Assembly (NCBI GenBank): GCA_030247855.1
Contig: JAPDRN010000019.1
Location: forward strand, 307,228-371,227
DNA: 64,000 nt
Source: Knufia peltigerae
Lineage: Eukaryota; Ascomycota; Eurotiomycetes; Chaetothyriales; Trichomeriaceae
Direction of reading: 5' to 3'
The translations under genes and the position numbers were made by a program. Positions 1 through 9,953 of the stretch are shown piece after piece. Position 1 is the first letter of the stretch. Every line of letters starts with the position of its first letter. The notes under the pieces are model-generated. The model was given only the letters and a program-made list of their open reading frames with translations, ran no database searches and had not been told where the DNA came from.

Positions 1-567
1 TTTCTATATAGTATAGATAGCTAATTATATTAATAACTAGCTAATAACACTTAATGAAAGCGCTATAAATAATAAAACTATAAATAGAAAGTTTAGCTGG
101 TTAGCCTATAATACTCTATACTAAGTGTAATTACTAAGTAGTTAATCTACTAGTTAAAGTATTTTATCTATAATAATAATAAATAGATAGCTTACTTATA
201 AGGTCTATTAAGGCTCTTTTAACGCTAAACAATTTAAAATATTTCTTTAAGAAGTGCTTAATAAGATGAATCCCTTCTTAGGAGATCATTCTGTTTTAAT
301 TATAAATAATGTAACTATTCACTAATCTGATAGAGTTAAGCGAATGTGCGAGGAGTAGAGCGTTATTCTTAAGTACTTATCTCTATATACTTTAGAGCTT
401 AATCTAATTAAGATATTATTTTACGAGTTAAAGGAGTGAATACAAAAGAATAAAGAACTAGGCTATTATTATAAGAATAGCTTTAATACCTTTATTTATT
501 TAGTAATGACTAGTGTTTATAAGGTTAAGATAGCTTATAATTACTTCTATAGATATAGCTATATTTA
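1..567 (+). mobile_element. RIP-degraded Tc1/mariner-type DDE transposase relic
   Basis: One plus-strand frame (codons in phase with the ATG at 265) reads through several stops as a recognisable DDE_3-superfamily endonuclease core. It shows MNPF, then HSVLIINN (the usual DNAS-like block with the catalytic Asp changed to Asn), a MCEE segment, a degraded 'YLPPYSPDLNPIE'-like block and an LKE..I-KN segment. Upstream in the same frame, about 195-264, is the LTYKVY / GSFNA segment that normally precedes it. TAA/TAG stops and TA-rich codons interrupt the frame, as expected from C-to-T mutation on both strands. The 5' part lies beyond the window edge. No terminal inverted repeats were identified. 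It is non-functional. Confidence 0.8.
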
Positions 568-2540
568 ATAAGGTATAGTAACTAGTAAAGAATAAATAAA
601 AAAAGAAGAGACTATAGATATTTTATTCTATAATAATAAGCCTAATCTATATACCTTAATTTATTTATTCTTAAGGTTATATAAATATAGCTATTATATG
701 ATTACACTAACTATAATTAGCTAAGCTATATACTATAATAGATATAGTGTAAGATAGTAATATATAAAATAATTTTAATATTATACTAAGTTATGTAATA
801 AGCCCTTATTAACTACTATTCTCTAATAATATAATACTCACTAAATGTCTATTTATACTATTATTAAAACTGTCTTCACTTATTATAGCTAAACGCGTAA
901 ATTCCTTAAGGTTATTATGAATTTTAGTTATAAAACTAGCTGAAATAGTTATAGCCTTTTAATGTTTATCTATATATATTTATAGATTAGAGAAGCTCTA
1001 TCTATGATTTGTAATAGAGAGCTTAATCTCTAGTAATTTAGATATATAAATAGAATATTTAGTCGCTAGCTAATTAAAGTATTTCTATATATTTTAATTA
1101 TTATTACTCTCTTATTATGGAGAGCTTAATTAAGGCCTAGTAATGGCGGCGGCAGTGATAGCTATTAATAACGGAGATTAATAAATATATATAGGAGGTT
1201 ATACTAGGTAACTCATTAATAGGATTTCTTTAATATTAAGTATGAATAAATATATATAGTTTAGTAAGTAAATAGATAAAGGTTAATATATAGTATTATA
1301 GTGTTTCTTGTTCCTATTTCGTTCTAAGAGAAGGGCTACTATAATCGTGTTTAGTACTTAGTTAGCTATTACACTAGGAGCCTTCTTTATAATTATATCG
1401 CTTTAATACTAAACTAATAGTGTGAATAGAGGAAAATACTATCTTCTATAATTAATGTATAGATAAAAGTAATTCTTATAATTCTTTAACTTATAATAAT
1501 GTCTCTTTAAGATATTAAGGAAGCTTACTCTAGCGGCGACCTCTTTTTGTGCCTAGAGTTATTTTTCTTCTCGCTATTATTATGTTATGAAGATTACCTT
1601 ACTCTTTAACCTTTTATTCCTAGCCTTTTTCTTGTGATAGCGATATGTTTAGGTTAAGTTAAGATAACAGCTTAAGAAGACATTATTATAAGATAATGAT
1701 AATATTAAAATGTCCTCACTAAATGAGTCATATTAACTAGTTAATTAACGTTATTTTAGCTTCTTAATAATTAAGTATACTAGTGCTAAATACGCACTAA
1801 GTTTAGTTCTACTTTTATGGCTATCTTTTTAAGCATGATAAAGCTCTTATCACTTTTGATAAGCCTTCTTAAAGTGTTTCTAAGTCTTTATAGTTAAGGA
1901 ATAAAGCTTTTTATTACCTTATTTAATTGTGAACTCGCCCCTAAAGATAGAGGGGCGTAATTTATGAGTCTTTTAATTATAGTTATTATATTAATACTTA
2001 AGTTAATCTTTATACTTAAGGAGTGTGTTAACAATATTAAAACCCTAATATAATACTTCTATACTAAGAATCTTAACCTTCTTAATAAAGATTTCTATAG
2101 TGATATTATAGAAAAGTTTATTAATCTTAAATACTAATTTAATAGAGTCTATATTAGTTAAGCTTAAGTTATTCTTCGTAGTATATAGCGAAGTATTTAA
2201 TTAATAACTAGGTTACGCTGATAGAGAGACTTATATTAATATCTCTCCCTTCTCTTTATTATCTTCTTTAGTATTACTAGATATAGATAAGACTTTATTA
2301 TTCTCATTAAGAAGATTTAATACTTTCTATGCTTATGACATAATGTCCTCCTTAATACTTAGTCTTAGCGGTAACTTTGGTGACTTTAATAACTCTAGTA
2401 GGTTAGGACTAGCTATTTGAGAGGGATAAGGGCTTAAAGACATAGCGCGACACTTTGAACTTACCCTATTAGCCCTTGTTATAAGGCTATCGCTATCGCT
2501 TTTGCGCTTTATATGAGCGTTACGAGTAATAAGGGTCTCG
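568..2540. repeat. AT-rich RIP-like repeat DNA, no intact gene
   Basis: This stretch is dominated by TA, TAA, TTA and ATA words, with stops in all six frames and only brief GC-richer islands (around 1139-1165, 1530-1570 and 2440-2540). That is typical of RIP-mutated transposon DNA in Pezizomycotina. A minus-strand frame at 2333-2560 stays open for 75 codons and contains an SLSPYPSQ-like segment, but I cannot assign it to a transposon family. Base composition changes sharply to ordinary fungal DNA near 2540. Confidence 0.75.
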
Positions 2541-3416
2541 CGGAGTGATTGAGAGGCCAATAACTCCTGGAGTTAACGGGATGGAGTTATTGTGCGCCTT
2601 ATACGATTTGACATCATGTTTATATATAGTTACGATATATTGCAGTAAATTACAGTGCTATCTAGGGCTATTGCGGCTGCAGGATGAGTTTGTTGATACA
2701 GGCCATATGGCGGTGTGCAGATTTCATACAACTTGCAAAAAAATAAGGTTTTTACGGAATTTTGCAAAGCACAATACTTTTCAAGCGACACAGTTTTGCA
2801 CCATCGACTAAATTCTACTGCACATCGTTAACTACCTAGGTACCTACCGTGGTCGTTTTGAGAATCATTCCGTTGTGATGTCAAGTCCGTCCTTGCATCG
2901 ATCCTCACACTATCATGATAGCGACTATCACGCTGCTAGATTGGAACCGGTGAGGTTGATCGTACTCGTCCCGACCCAGGCCCCCTTCAGGCGCTTCGGA
3001 TTAAGAGTCCGATGAGGCCCTCTTCTTATTGGTTCAACCTCCGCAGAATCCGATGTCCTACTCAAAATTCCCCAGAACGAAACGCTGGGCCTCGATACCA
3101 GAATGACAGTGTCCAAAAGTCCGCTTATTCCGAATACTAAACTACCTAGACCTTCTAGAACCCCTTCGGACACTTGCTCGAACGCTCTTGTCCCCGGATC
3201 CTCAAAGTAAGTGTGCAGTGACTCATTGGAGGGTATAAATTTGGTCGATTATGATCAACCGGTAGCATATTGGTCCAGACCCAGTGCTTCCCAACCAGGA
3301 AGATATTCATTCATCGACTCGAAAATCGTACAACCTCACATCTCTCACAGCCCTGGTAGAAACTATCTTGTACAACCAGCACGTTGTCTGGCCCATCTCC
3401 AAACATCGTCTTCAAT
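2541..3416. other. Gene-free transition from AT-rich block to genic DNA
   Basis: Composition is intermediate from 2541 to about 2820 and normal after that. A TACCTAGGTA palindrome lies at 2833-2842. Short open frames on both strands resemble no protein I know. The right end must contain the promoter and 5' leader of the FMN-binding gene. Confidence 0.5.
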
Positions 3417-4226
3417 ATGGGTCGCACTTTTGAATATCCCAAGACATCCCTCAACACCGTCAACCGTCGCGGCCATCGAGGTAAATATGACCTTGAAACC
3501 ATTCACACCCTGATCAACACCTCTCTAGTGTTGAATGTCTCTTTCGCACCTGGCTTCGACTCCAACCTGGACGATTTTCCTGTGATCCTGCCCATGATTG
3601 GCGCGATGGGATCCTTTGCGAACCCCTCCGCTGGCCTCGACGAGCCCCTTGACTGTTACTTGCACGGCTACGTCTCATCGCGACTGAACAACCTCGTGCG
3701 CAAAGCATGTGAAGCTGGCAAACCAGGCCTACCGCTTTGTCTGTCTGCGACAAAAGTCGACGGTCTCCTTCTTGCCCTCTCCGGGTTCAATCACTCTTAC
3801 GACTACCGCTCCGTCGTCTTGTACGGATACGCCAATATTGTGACTGACCCGGAAGAGATTCTGTATGGGATGCGGATCATAACCGACAAAGTCGTACGTG
3901 GACGATGGGAAAACTCACGGCTCCCACCAACAAAGGCCGATATTACCAGCACAGGTATCGTGCGTGTAGCAATCAAGACAGGAAGCGGCAAAGTCAAAGC
4001 TGATCCTCCCGGTGACGACAAGGCAGATTTGGAAGACGGGGAGATGCGTCAACGTGTCTGGGCTGGATTCGTCCCCGTCACTGAGACTCTAGGCGAGCCG
4101 GTACCCGCTGTATATAACAGGGTGAACGGTATTCCCACATACATTTCGCAGCATCGACAAGATGTGAACGAGGCGGTCCAGACCTATTCAGAAGAATTGG
4201 TTCAGAAGGTTCTCCAAGCTGAATGA
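3417..4226 (+). CDS. FMN-binding split-barrel (NimA/pyridoxamine oxidase-like) protein
   Basis: The 269-aa single-exon protein resembles fungal members of the flavin-nucleotide-binding group, often annotated as '5-nitroimidazole resistance' or pyridoxamine 5'-phosphate oxidase-related. Seen: the N-terminal MGRTFEYP...NRRGHRGKYD block, a strand VLNVSFAPG, an IGAMG turn, a YLHGYVSSRL segment and a later Y-RSVVLYGYA strand, all characteristic of this split-barrel fold. An upstream in-frame ATG at 3384 exists, but the family N-terminus begins at MGRTFEY, so 3417 is chosen. The family binds FMN and probably reduces small substrates; the substrate here is unknown. It converges with the Zn2Cys6 regulator, with about 190 bp between stop codons. 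Confidence 0.8.
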   Translation: MGRTFEYPKTSLNTVNRRGHRGKYDLETIHTLINTSLVLNVSFAPGFDSNLDDFPVILPMIGAMGSFANPSAGLDEPLDCYLHGYVSSRLNNLVRKACEAGKPGLPLCLSATKVDGLLLALSGFNHSYDYRSVVLYGYANIVTDPEEILYGMRIITDKVVRGRWENSRLPPTKADITSTGIVRVAIKTGSGKVKADPPGDDKADLEDGEMRQRVWAGFVPVTETLGEPVPAVYNRVNGIPTYISQHRQDVNEAVQTYSEELVQKVLQAE

Positions 4227-4415
4227 TGAAGTATGGCAATACCTTTGGAATTGGACATTCCTGAACGCTAATTAGTCGCGGCGAGCTTCGCATTGGGGCG
4301 GATACATTCTGTGCTGTCGTCACGGCATCACAACTGTGGCTCTAAAGATCGAATTAGACTGTCTGTCGTAAGGAAGAGAATATGACAGAGCAAATGATGC
4401 CGTCGAATGGTAGCC

Positions 4416-6667
4416 TCAAGGTTGGAAAGATTGCTGGCACATTTCTCGTAACTTGTTGCTAATATGAGGAGCAATGCCGATGTCGATCACTTTGTCGACG
4501 ATTGTTTTCAGCTCTTGTATCGTTTCCGGATGTGTTGCAGTCCTCGTGAGTATCTCCAACGGACCTCCAGACACCAGCGAGACCAGATTGTCGATACAGT
4601 CGAGGAAACACTCCACAGCAGACGATCCTTCTGCAGAGATAACTAAGCCAGATCTGCAGTTGCGAACAGCACGCTCGGCTTCCTGCCAGTTCGGCGCATT
4701 CCCACGCCACATCAGATATAACAACGTCACACCCGCTTGAAACTCGAAAATTGTCTATCGCTCACTGTCAGCGGCTCCCGTGCTCAGATGATGATAGCAA
4801 CGTTGTCCTTACATCGATCCACTGTCGAATCAATTGACGCGACTTTTGCGCAGCCCGGAATGCGTTGCAAGCATTACAGCAGGCTTGAAACAGCCTATGA
4901 ACATTCACCGGATCTGTGAGGTCTTCAAGTGTGCTGTATAACTGAACTTCAACGATAGAAATAGAGCGGTCGAGCCAGAGATGGCTGAAATATCCTTCGT
5001 CGCCGCGTTGACTGTCGGCCCTGGTCAGCATTTACAGACTGTAGGCCTCAAGCGAGTAGAGCGGAGAGACATACGTGCGCGTCGAAGCTTCATTCTCTTT
5101 CGACCATTCCTTGATCTCGTGGTCAATATATTCGATGAATCCCTGAACTTGTCCAGGCTGTAGTGATGGAGCTCCATGGATTATTTTCGATTGGATATGT
5201 CGAAATTGAATCATGTGGCTGAAATAGGTGAGGTCAACAAGCTCTGTTTGAGTATCACTTTCGGGAGAATCTGCAACCCATGGCATCGTTTCGAGGCTCA
5301 ATGTCTGCCCTTCATACAAAGGTGAACTGATTTCGGGGTCGGCAACACAGACTGGGATTCGGAGAGTTCCACTGATCATTCGATCTATACTGTTCACTCG
5401 TCAGTAAGAGATCGAAGCATTGGATGAAGCCGCCCAGGAACATATTTTGTCAGACTCACGCATAGATACACGACCAGGCTCTTGATTTGAGACTCATCTC
5501 CTCGTTTTCAGCCTCAGATGATGATCTCAAACGATGAAAGCCATGCAGAGTTGCGAAGCGCATAGCTATTCCCGTCACATGAACAAGTCCAAAGGTACTG
5601 TCGCCAAGCATGGCAAAGACCACATAGAGCAATAAGGCTTGCAACCGCATCAAAGGAGAAGACTGTGAGTCAGAAATAATTCCCTGGACGCTGTCGATCC
5701 TAGCAACGAGGCTCAGACGCTGAGCCCGCCTTGCGCGTGAGTTGTGTGACTGCTCGATTCGCGTGCCAATAGCAAATATCTGTAGCAGAGGAAATCAGCA
5801 GCTGTCGATAGATACGATAGAGACGGTTCCAGTGAGTACGCACCATCGTTACCAGGAACAAATGCCAGGTGCTTTGGAAAGAGCCAGGGAGTTGACGATG
5901 CTCCTTCCAGTCCAGATAGGCGCTAGAGCAATCCTGGATCCTGAGGAAGGGATAACGGGAATGAATGACTTCGAAGTAGACAAAGAAATAGCTTGCAGCA
6001 TCGCTGGTCGAGACTGGAACATCATCCGGCTGCCTTGGGACCGTGCGAGGCGGCGTCAACGTAAAAGTGAAGTCAATGTCTCCAGATGCCAAAGTATTTC
6101 CGGCGTTCTCTGTGTAGTCGGCTGCGCCTTGCAAGGGGGTACTGGAGATATAGTCGGGCTCGGCAAATGCCTGTGAGAACGCAGGTTGAGGGTCGAGTTC
6201 GTTGATGGGTGGCTGAAAAATCTGCTGCTGCGGTTGCATGGTGTCGATTGACGGAGCTACGTTGACCTGGACATCACCAGGTTTGTTTTGTGGAGTGACC
6301 ATCGGCGGCACAGGGAGAGGCTGCAAGCCATGTGTTGGCATCTGGTGATGTGGTCTCCCTTCCATGTCCGCAAGACGATGTTCCAGCGACCGGACATAAT
6401 CGACAGAGTAGAGATCCATGGCCTCTCGTGTCGCTGGCACGCACTCTGGTGGGGGACTCAGCAATTCGAACCGACGCCGACACTTTGATAGGGGCTCAAC
6501 AACGTACCATGTCCTGTTGCTAGACAATTGCGACAGGCGGGGTTTTGTCCGTCGCATTTTTGCTTGCGAATCCGACACCTCTGGCAGGCTCTCCTCTTCC
6601 GCCTCCGACGCTCTGCTGGCCTGTCCGAACATGACGATCCTGGGAGGGATGAAGCTTCAGCAAGCAT
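4416..6667 (-). CDS. Zn2Cys6 (fungal binuclear cluster) transcription factor
   Basis: Six exons fit on the minus strand: 6667-6508, 6445-5844, 5779-5460, 5389-5075, 5020-4813 and 4754-4416, giving 647 aa. The introns are 54-70 nt with GT-AG ends. The N-terminus has a basic run (ERRRRKRRA) leading into a C-x2-C-x6-C-x6-C-x2-C-x6-C cluster. The first intron falls inside the cluster, so the sixth Cys is encoded by exon 2. A short coiled-coil-like YVRSLEHRLADMEG follows. A Fungal_trans-type middle region begins near SYFFVYFEVIHSRYPFLRI and includes the conserved RAWSCIYAIDRMISGTLRIP-type helix. It is a nuclear DNA-binding regulator with unknown targets. The nearby NimA-like and VOC-like genes are possible targets, by proximity only. 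Confidence 0.85.
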
Positions 6668-7361
6668 GGCCGTGATACTGTGGACTTGCTGTCAAAGTTG
6701 TCGAGTCATGGTAGGACAAAACACTGCGAAGAGCATGTCGTAGTGACTCATCTGTTCGACAAGACCATGAACGACCTGCGCAACTCTTGGTGTACAATAT
6801 CGAATACGAAGTGTGGTCGGGAATTTCACGGGTAAATCCTCTCAGGTGTTATTATCAAAGTCAGGGAGACTGATTAGTTAAAAAACTAGGCCTTCGATAT
6901 TTGTGTACCAACTTTGTCCACATTGGTCTAACAGTTTTTGCTTTCACTGAACGAGTCTCTCAAATATCATTACATTACAGATTAGAGGGATAGTCAATCG
7001 CAAATGAAATTCGAAAATTAACCAAGGGAATACTCATAGGGTCCTCGCGAGTCAGCTTAAAGATTCTTCTTATGGGCCTGTAAATACAATACATCATCCC
7101 GCCTGAAGCCTCAGCTTAAGAGTGCTCGACGACGGCATGACATCTGAACATGGAAATGAAATTGTTCAGCCTTTGAGGTCTGGCCATCGACTCAAAGCAC
7201 AGTCTTTCTCAGACACAAAGTAATCAGTACTTTGGGAAAAACCTGCAGCTACTGTAGTGCACTAGGGGTTTCCCATGTTTTGGATGTCAACGACTCAATT
7301 TGTGCTGATTTTGCTCGGAAACAGTAAGACCACGACCCCAATCGGCCATTTGGGCCACCAT
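6668..7361. other. Intergenic: Zn2Cys6 regulator promoter and downstream of VOC gene
   Basis: No open frame with protein-like character was seen. The half near 6668 should carry the regulator's promoter and leader; the half near 7361 is the 3' flank of the VOC gene. No clear TATA box or repeat was recognised. Confidence 0.5.
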
Positions 7362-7805
7362 TCATGTAGATGCCGGAGGTGACCTGGCGTCTGTCTCACC
7401 GTCGACGTCAAGGTAGCAGCCCACCTCGACGTTATTGCCGTCAAGGTCGATCAGAAAGGCACAATAGAATGGAGGACGCCTGATACCTGGAAGGCCGTTG
7501 TCGCGAGCTCCGTGTTCAAGCCCGGCGGCATGGAAGCTATCTACTGCCTCCCTCGACGGCGCCGAGAAGGAAAGATGAATTGGGCTGCTGGCGACGGTGT
7601 TGTTGTCGGTCCAGAATGATGGCCTCCCCTCTCCTAGCACGAAGAATGGCGATTGTGGCCTGCCGCTGGAGAAAACGACCCAACCCGAATCGACAGCCAG
7701 GCGGTGCTTCTCGACAATCCTGATGCCCAGCGGGGCTAGCATGCGAGCGTAGAGTCGCGCGCTGCTCTTCAAATCGTTGACGACGATACCAATGTGATCA
7801 AACAT
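7362..7805 (-). CDS. VOC/glyoxalase-like protein
   Basis: The 147-aa single-exon protein is a member of the vicinal oxygen chelate family (glyoxalase/bleomycin-resistance/dioxygenase fold). Seen: the opening MFDHIGIVVNDLKSSARLY, where His is a usual metal ligand; a GLEHGARDNGLPGIR loop; and the closing strand FYCAFLIDLDGNNVEV with Glu as the usual last metal ligand. The open frame continues 36 codons upstream to 7913, but that extension lacks family character, so the Met at 7805 is chosen. It probably binds a divalent metal and acts on a small electrophile; many fungal homologues are uncharacterised. A G-rich tract lies about 150 bp upstream of its start. Confidence 0.8.
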   Translation of the reverse strand: MFDHIGIVVNDLKSSARLYARMLAPLGIRIVEKHRLAVDSGWVVFSSGRPQSPFFVLGEGRPSFWTDNNTVASSPIHLSFSAPSREAVDSFHAAGLEHGARDNGLPGIRRPPFYCAFLIDLDGNNVEVGCYLDVDGETDARSPPAST

Positions 7806-7949
7806 CGCTTGGCTGCGCCTGAAGATATGTAGAAGAGCACCCCGACGGACCCTTTGGACTGTTGATGGGTAGATGGGGGTAGTGTGGTTCAAGCAAGTGA
7901 AGCTTACGGCCAAGATTTCTCCTTATTCACGACTGAGTTGCCGTTCTCC

Positions 7950-7992
7950 GGGGGGAAGAGGGGGGGGGGAGGGGGGGGAAGGTGGGGGAAGA
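7950..7992 (+). repeat. Poly-G/purine tract in the VOC-Rab intergenic region
   Basis: The plus strand carries several successive runs of five to nine G, broken only by single A, AA or T. It lies between the divergent VOC-like and Rab genes. Four or more G-runs make a G-quadruplex or a nucleosome-excluding element possible. Runs this long are also prone to sequencing error. Confidence 0.8.
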
Positions 7993-8725
7993 GTGGATCA
8001 AGACGCCGGTAGGAAGCGTTGCACACGGCCCAGACTGTTTCGGGACAGGAAACACTGTACTTCGTATGCCACAACCTATGGTCGATTCACTAGCATCAAA
8101 GATTGGCGAGCCGAGTTCAATGGTGTTGCATGCGGCTGTTATGTAGAGGGACCTGGATGCCCGGCCACTGTGGGCATTCCTGATACTCCGTACTCCGTAC
8201 CGCAAAAGCAATTAGACGAAACCTAGCCAAATATTTAACACAATCCAGCGCTGTCTCGTTGCGTAAGAAAGTGAGAAATCCGGGGTAGATAAGACACGGC
8301 TTCCCAGCCATCAGACTAGAAGACATTCCTTGAGCCTCCTCCGTATCTTTCAGGACGACCTGAGAGACTTGTGGGTTCTGTAACCTTTGATCTGTTGCGA
8401 GATTTATTCTCATCATCTCCATCATCATGTCAAAATCCTTTCGGAATGCAAGGAGTAACCGTCGTGCCTCTAAGGGCGGCAAGCTCTCGAGAGCCATCAG
8501 ACGTATAAGGCCCTCCTTATTGGTCTTTGTCTCAATATCTACTGTGTACAAGTCCAAGTCCAGGCTGATCGGGCCAGATGAAGCCTTTACCTTCGAGTTG
8601 GCGATAAATTGCATCCTCGGTAGTGGCGAGAGTAGAGCACCTCCTCTCCGGTCTCACTTCCCACGTCCTGCGTGATGTACATACATTTCCACTCGCCTCG
8701 GCCAAAATCATCATAACCATCCACC
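7993..8725. other. Intergenic upstream of Rab gene, with an unconfirmed minus-strand frame
   Basis: The tandem word TACTCCGTACTCCGTAC sits at 8184-8200. A minus-strand open frame at 8614-8117 (165 codons) has protein-like composition. It could join an upstream frame through a GT-AG interval of about 45 nt near 8520-8570. I recognise no family, and the extension would run into the Rab promoter and first exon, so I do not call it a gene. Confidence 0.4.
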
Positions 8726-9496
8726 ATGACAAGCAAAAGACATTATACTTCTCCAGCACGTTAAAAAGCTCTTCAACTCCCCCAGACCCCGTTTTCATAT
8801 CCCTAACTGGCACCAATAGATCAAACTCCTCCTCGTGGGCGATTCCGGCGTCGGCAAATCCTGTTGTCTGCTCCGGTTCGTTGACGATCGTTTTACTCCT
8901 TCCTTCCTCGCCACCATCGGCCTAGATTTCAAGATGAGGACGATTCTTCTAGACGGTGAACGCGTTCAATTACATCTATGGGATACGGCCGGTCAAGAAC
9001 GCTTCCGCTCAATGACTCTGGCTTACTACCGCGGTGCCATGGGCATCCTGCTCGTCTACGACGTCACTGACGAGCAATCATTCAATAGTTCGTTTCTGTG
9101 CCCCAGATCTATCTCGACTTCTTGTGATTTATCTATTTCTAACAAACCATGCATTGCCCTGCAGATATCCGAGCGTGGTACTCAAATGTCGAGGAACACG
9201 CACCCAAGGGGGTCAATAAAATTCTGATTGGAAACAAGTGCGACATGCAGCAGGAGAAACGGGTCGTCTCTACCGAGCAAGCACACGCCCTGGCCGACGA
9301 GCTGGGTATTCCCTTCCTGGAAGTATCCGCCAGATCCAACATCAACATCGACAGGGCTTTCTTCTCCTTGGTCAGCGACATCAAGAAGAGACTCGTGGAG
9401 AGCTCGCAGGTCGAAGGAGGCGCATCTGTCATCGAGAAGGAAGCTGAGGGAAGCCGGCAAGCACCTGCCATGGGTGGTGGTGGTTGCTGCTGTTGA
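8726..9496 (+). CDS. Rab-family small GTPase, Sec4/Rab8-like
   Basis: The 209-aa model joins 8726-8755, 8820-9087 and 9165-9496. Seen: P-loop GDSGVGKS, switch-I segment TPSFLATIGLDF, WDTAGQERFRS, YYRGAMGILLVYDVTDE (Rab family and RabF motifs), NKCD, and a SAR variant of the usual SAK. The C-terminus is GGGGCCC, suitable for geranylgeranylation. This matches the Sec4/Rab8 class that drives exocytic vesicles to the hyphal tip. Exon 1 (MTSKRHYTSP) joins IKLLLVGD in phase only if intron 1 uses a GC donor (8756-8819); the GT at 8760 is out of phase. Intron 2 has the donor GTTCGT. The sequence diverges from the canonical Sec4 (LHLWDTAG, RSMTLAYYRG), so it may be a second Rab8-type paralogue. Confidence 0.85.
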
Positions 9497-9560
9497 AGAA
9501 GCCAGCAAAGTAAGTCAGCATACTGATCCAACCAAAACCCCCCACGCGTTGAAACACACC

Positions 9561-9582
9561 CCGTCCTGAGTAATCCCGGGCA
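9561..9582 (+). repeat. Direct repeat copy A, CCGTCCTGAGTAAT + CCCGGGC
   Basis: The first of two near-identical words of about 21-22 bp, 307 bp apart; copy B at 9868 has one extra T before CCCGGGC. Its role is unknown. It lies in the 3' region shared by two convergent genes. Confidence 0.7.
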
Positions 9583-9867
9583 GGCTATCCTATGGTTGTC
9601 GCTCAAGACCAGTGATTTCCAGTCAGGCAAGGTGTGACATGTACCGGCACCACTGACGATGTTCCGCTCGACGGTGGCGTCAAAGTTCCAGGAAGGACCA
9701 CTAGCCACAAAAGTATAACATATAAATGTATATTGTATCGGGATAGAAAAGTATATTGTGCTCCCTACTCCATAAAGACCCATAGAAAGTCTCGGTGTGC
9801 ACGAACTTGGCCTGGGATGTATGGTGACATCTTTCTCGACTGTTACCGTCGTCATTATCATTATGTC

Positions 9868-9889
9868 CCGTCCTGAGTAATTCCCGGGC
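9868..9889 (+). repeat. Direct repeat copy B, CCGTCCTGAGTAAT + TCCCGGGC
   Basis: Second copy of the word at 9561, in the same orientation, within about 65 bp of the GH16 stop codon. Confidence 0.7.
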
Positions 9890-9953
9890 GGTATCGCAGA
9901 TTGGCACCGTCTACCTTGAACAGTAGGTTCTCAAATCTGAATCATACCAAAGG

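Larger units (their letters stand above)
9497..9953. other. Convergent 3' intergenic region carrying a direct repeat
   Basis: This region lies between the 3' ends of the Rab gene (plus) and the GH16 gene (minus). It contains two copies of CCGTCCTGAGTAAT followed by a CCCGGGC core, at 9561 and 9868 in the same orientation. AT-rich sequence between them (9715-9770) may serve polyadenylation. No gene was seen. Confidence 0.6.

Noticed and set aside
8117..8614. 165-codon minus-strand frame upstream of the Rab gene
   Set aside because: No family resemblance, and the only extension found enters the Rab promoter and first exon. Kept as a note, not called as a gene.
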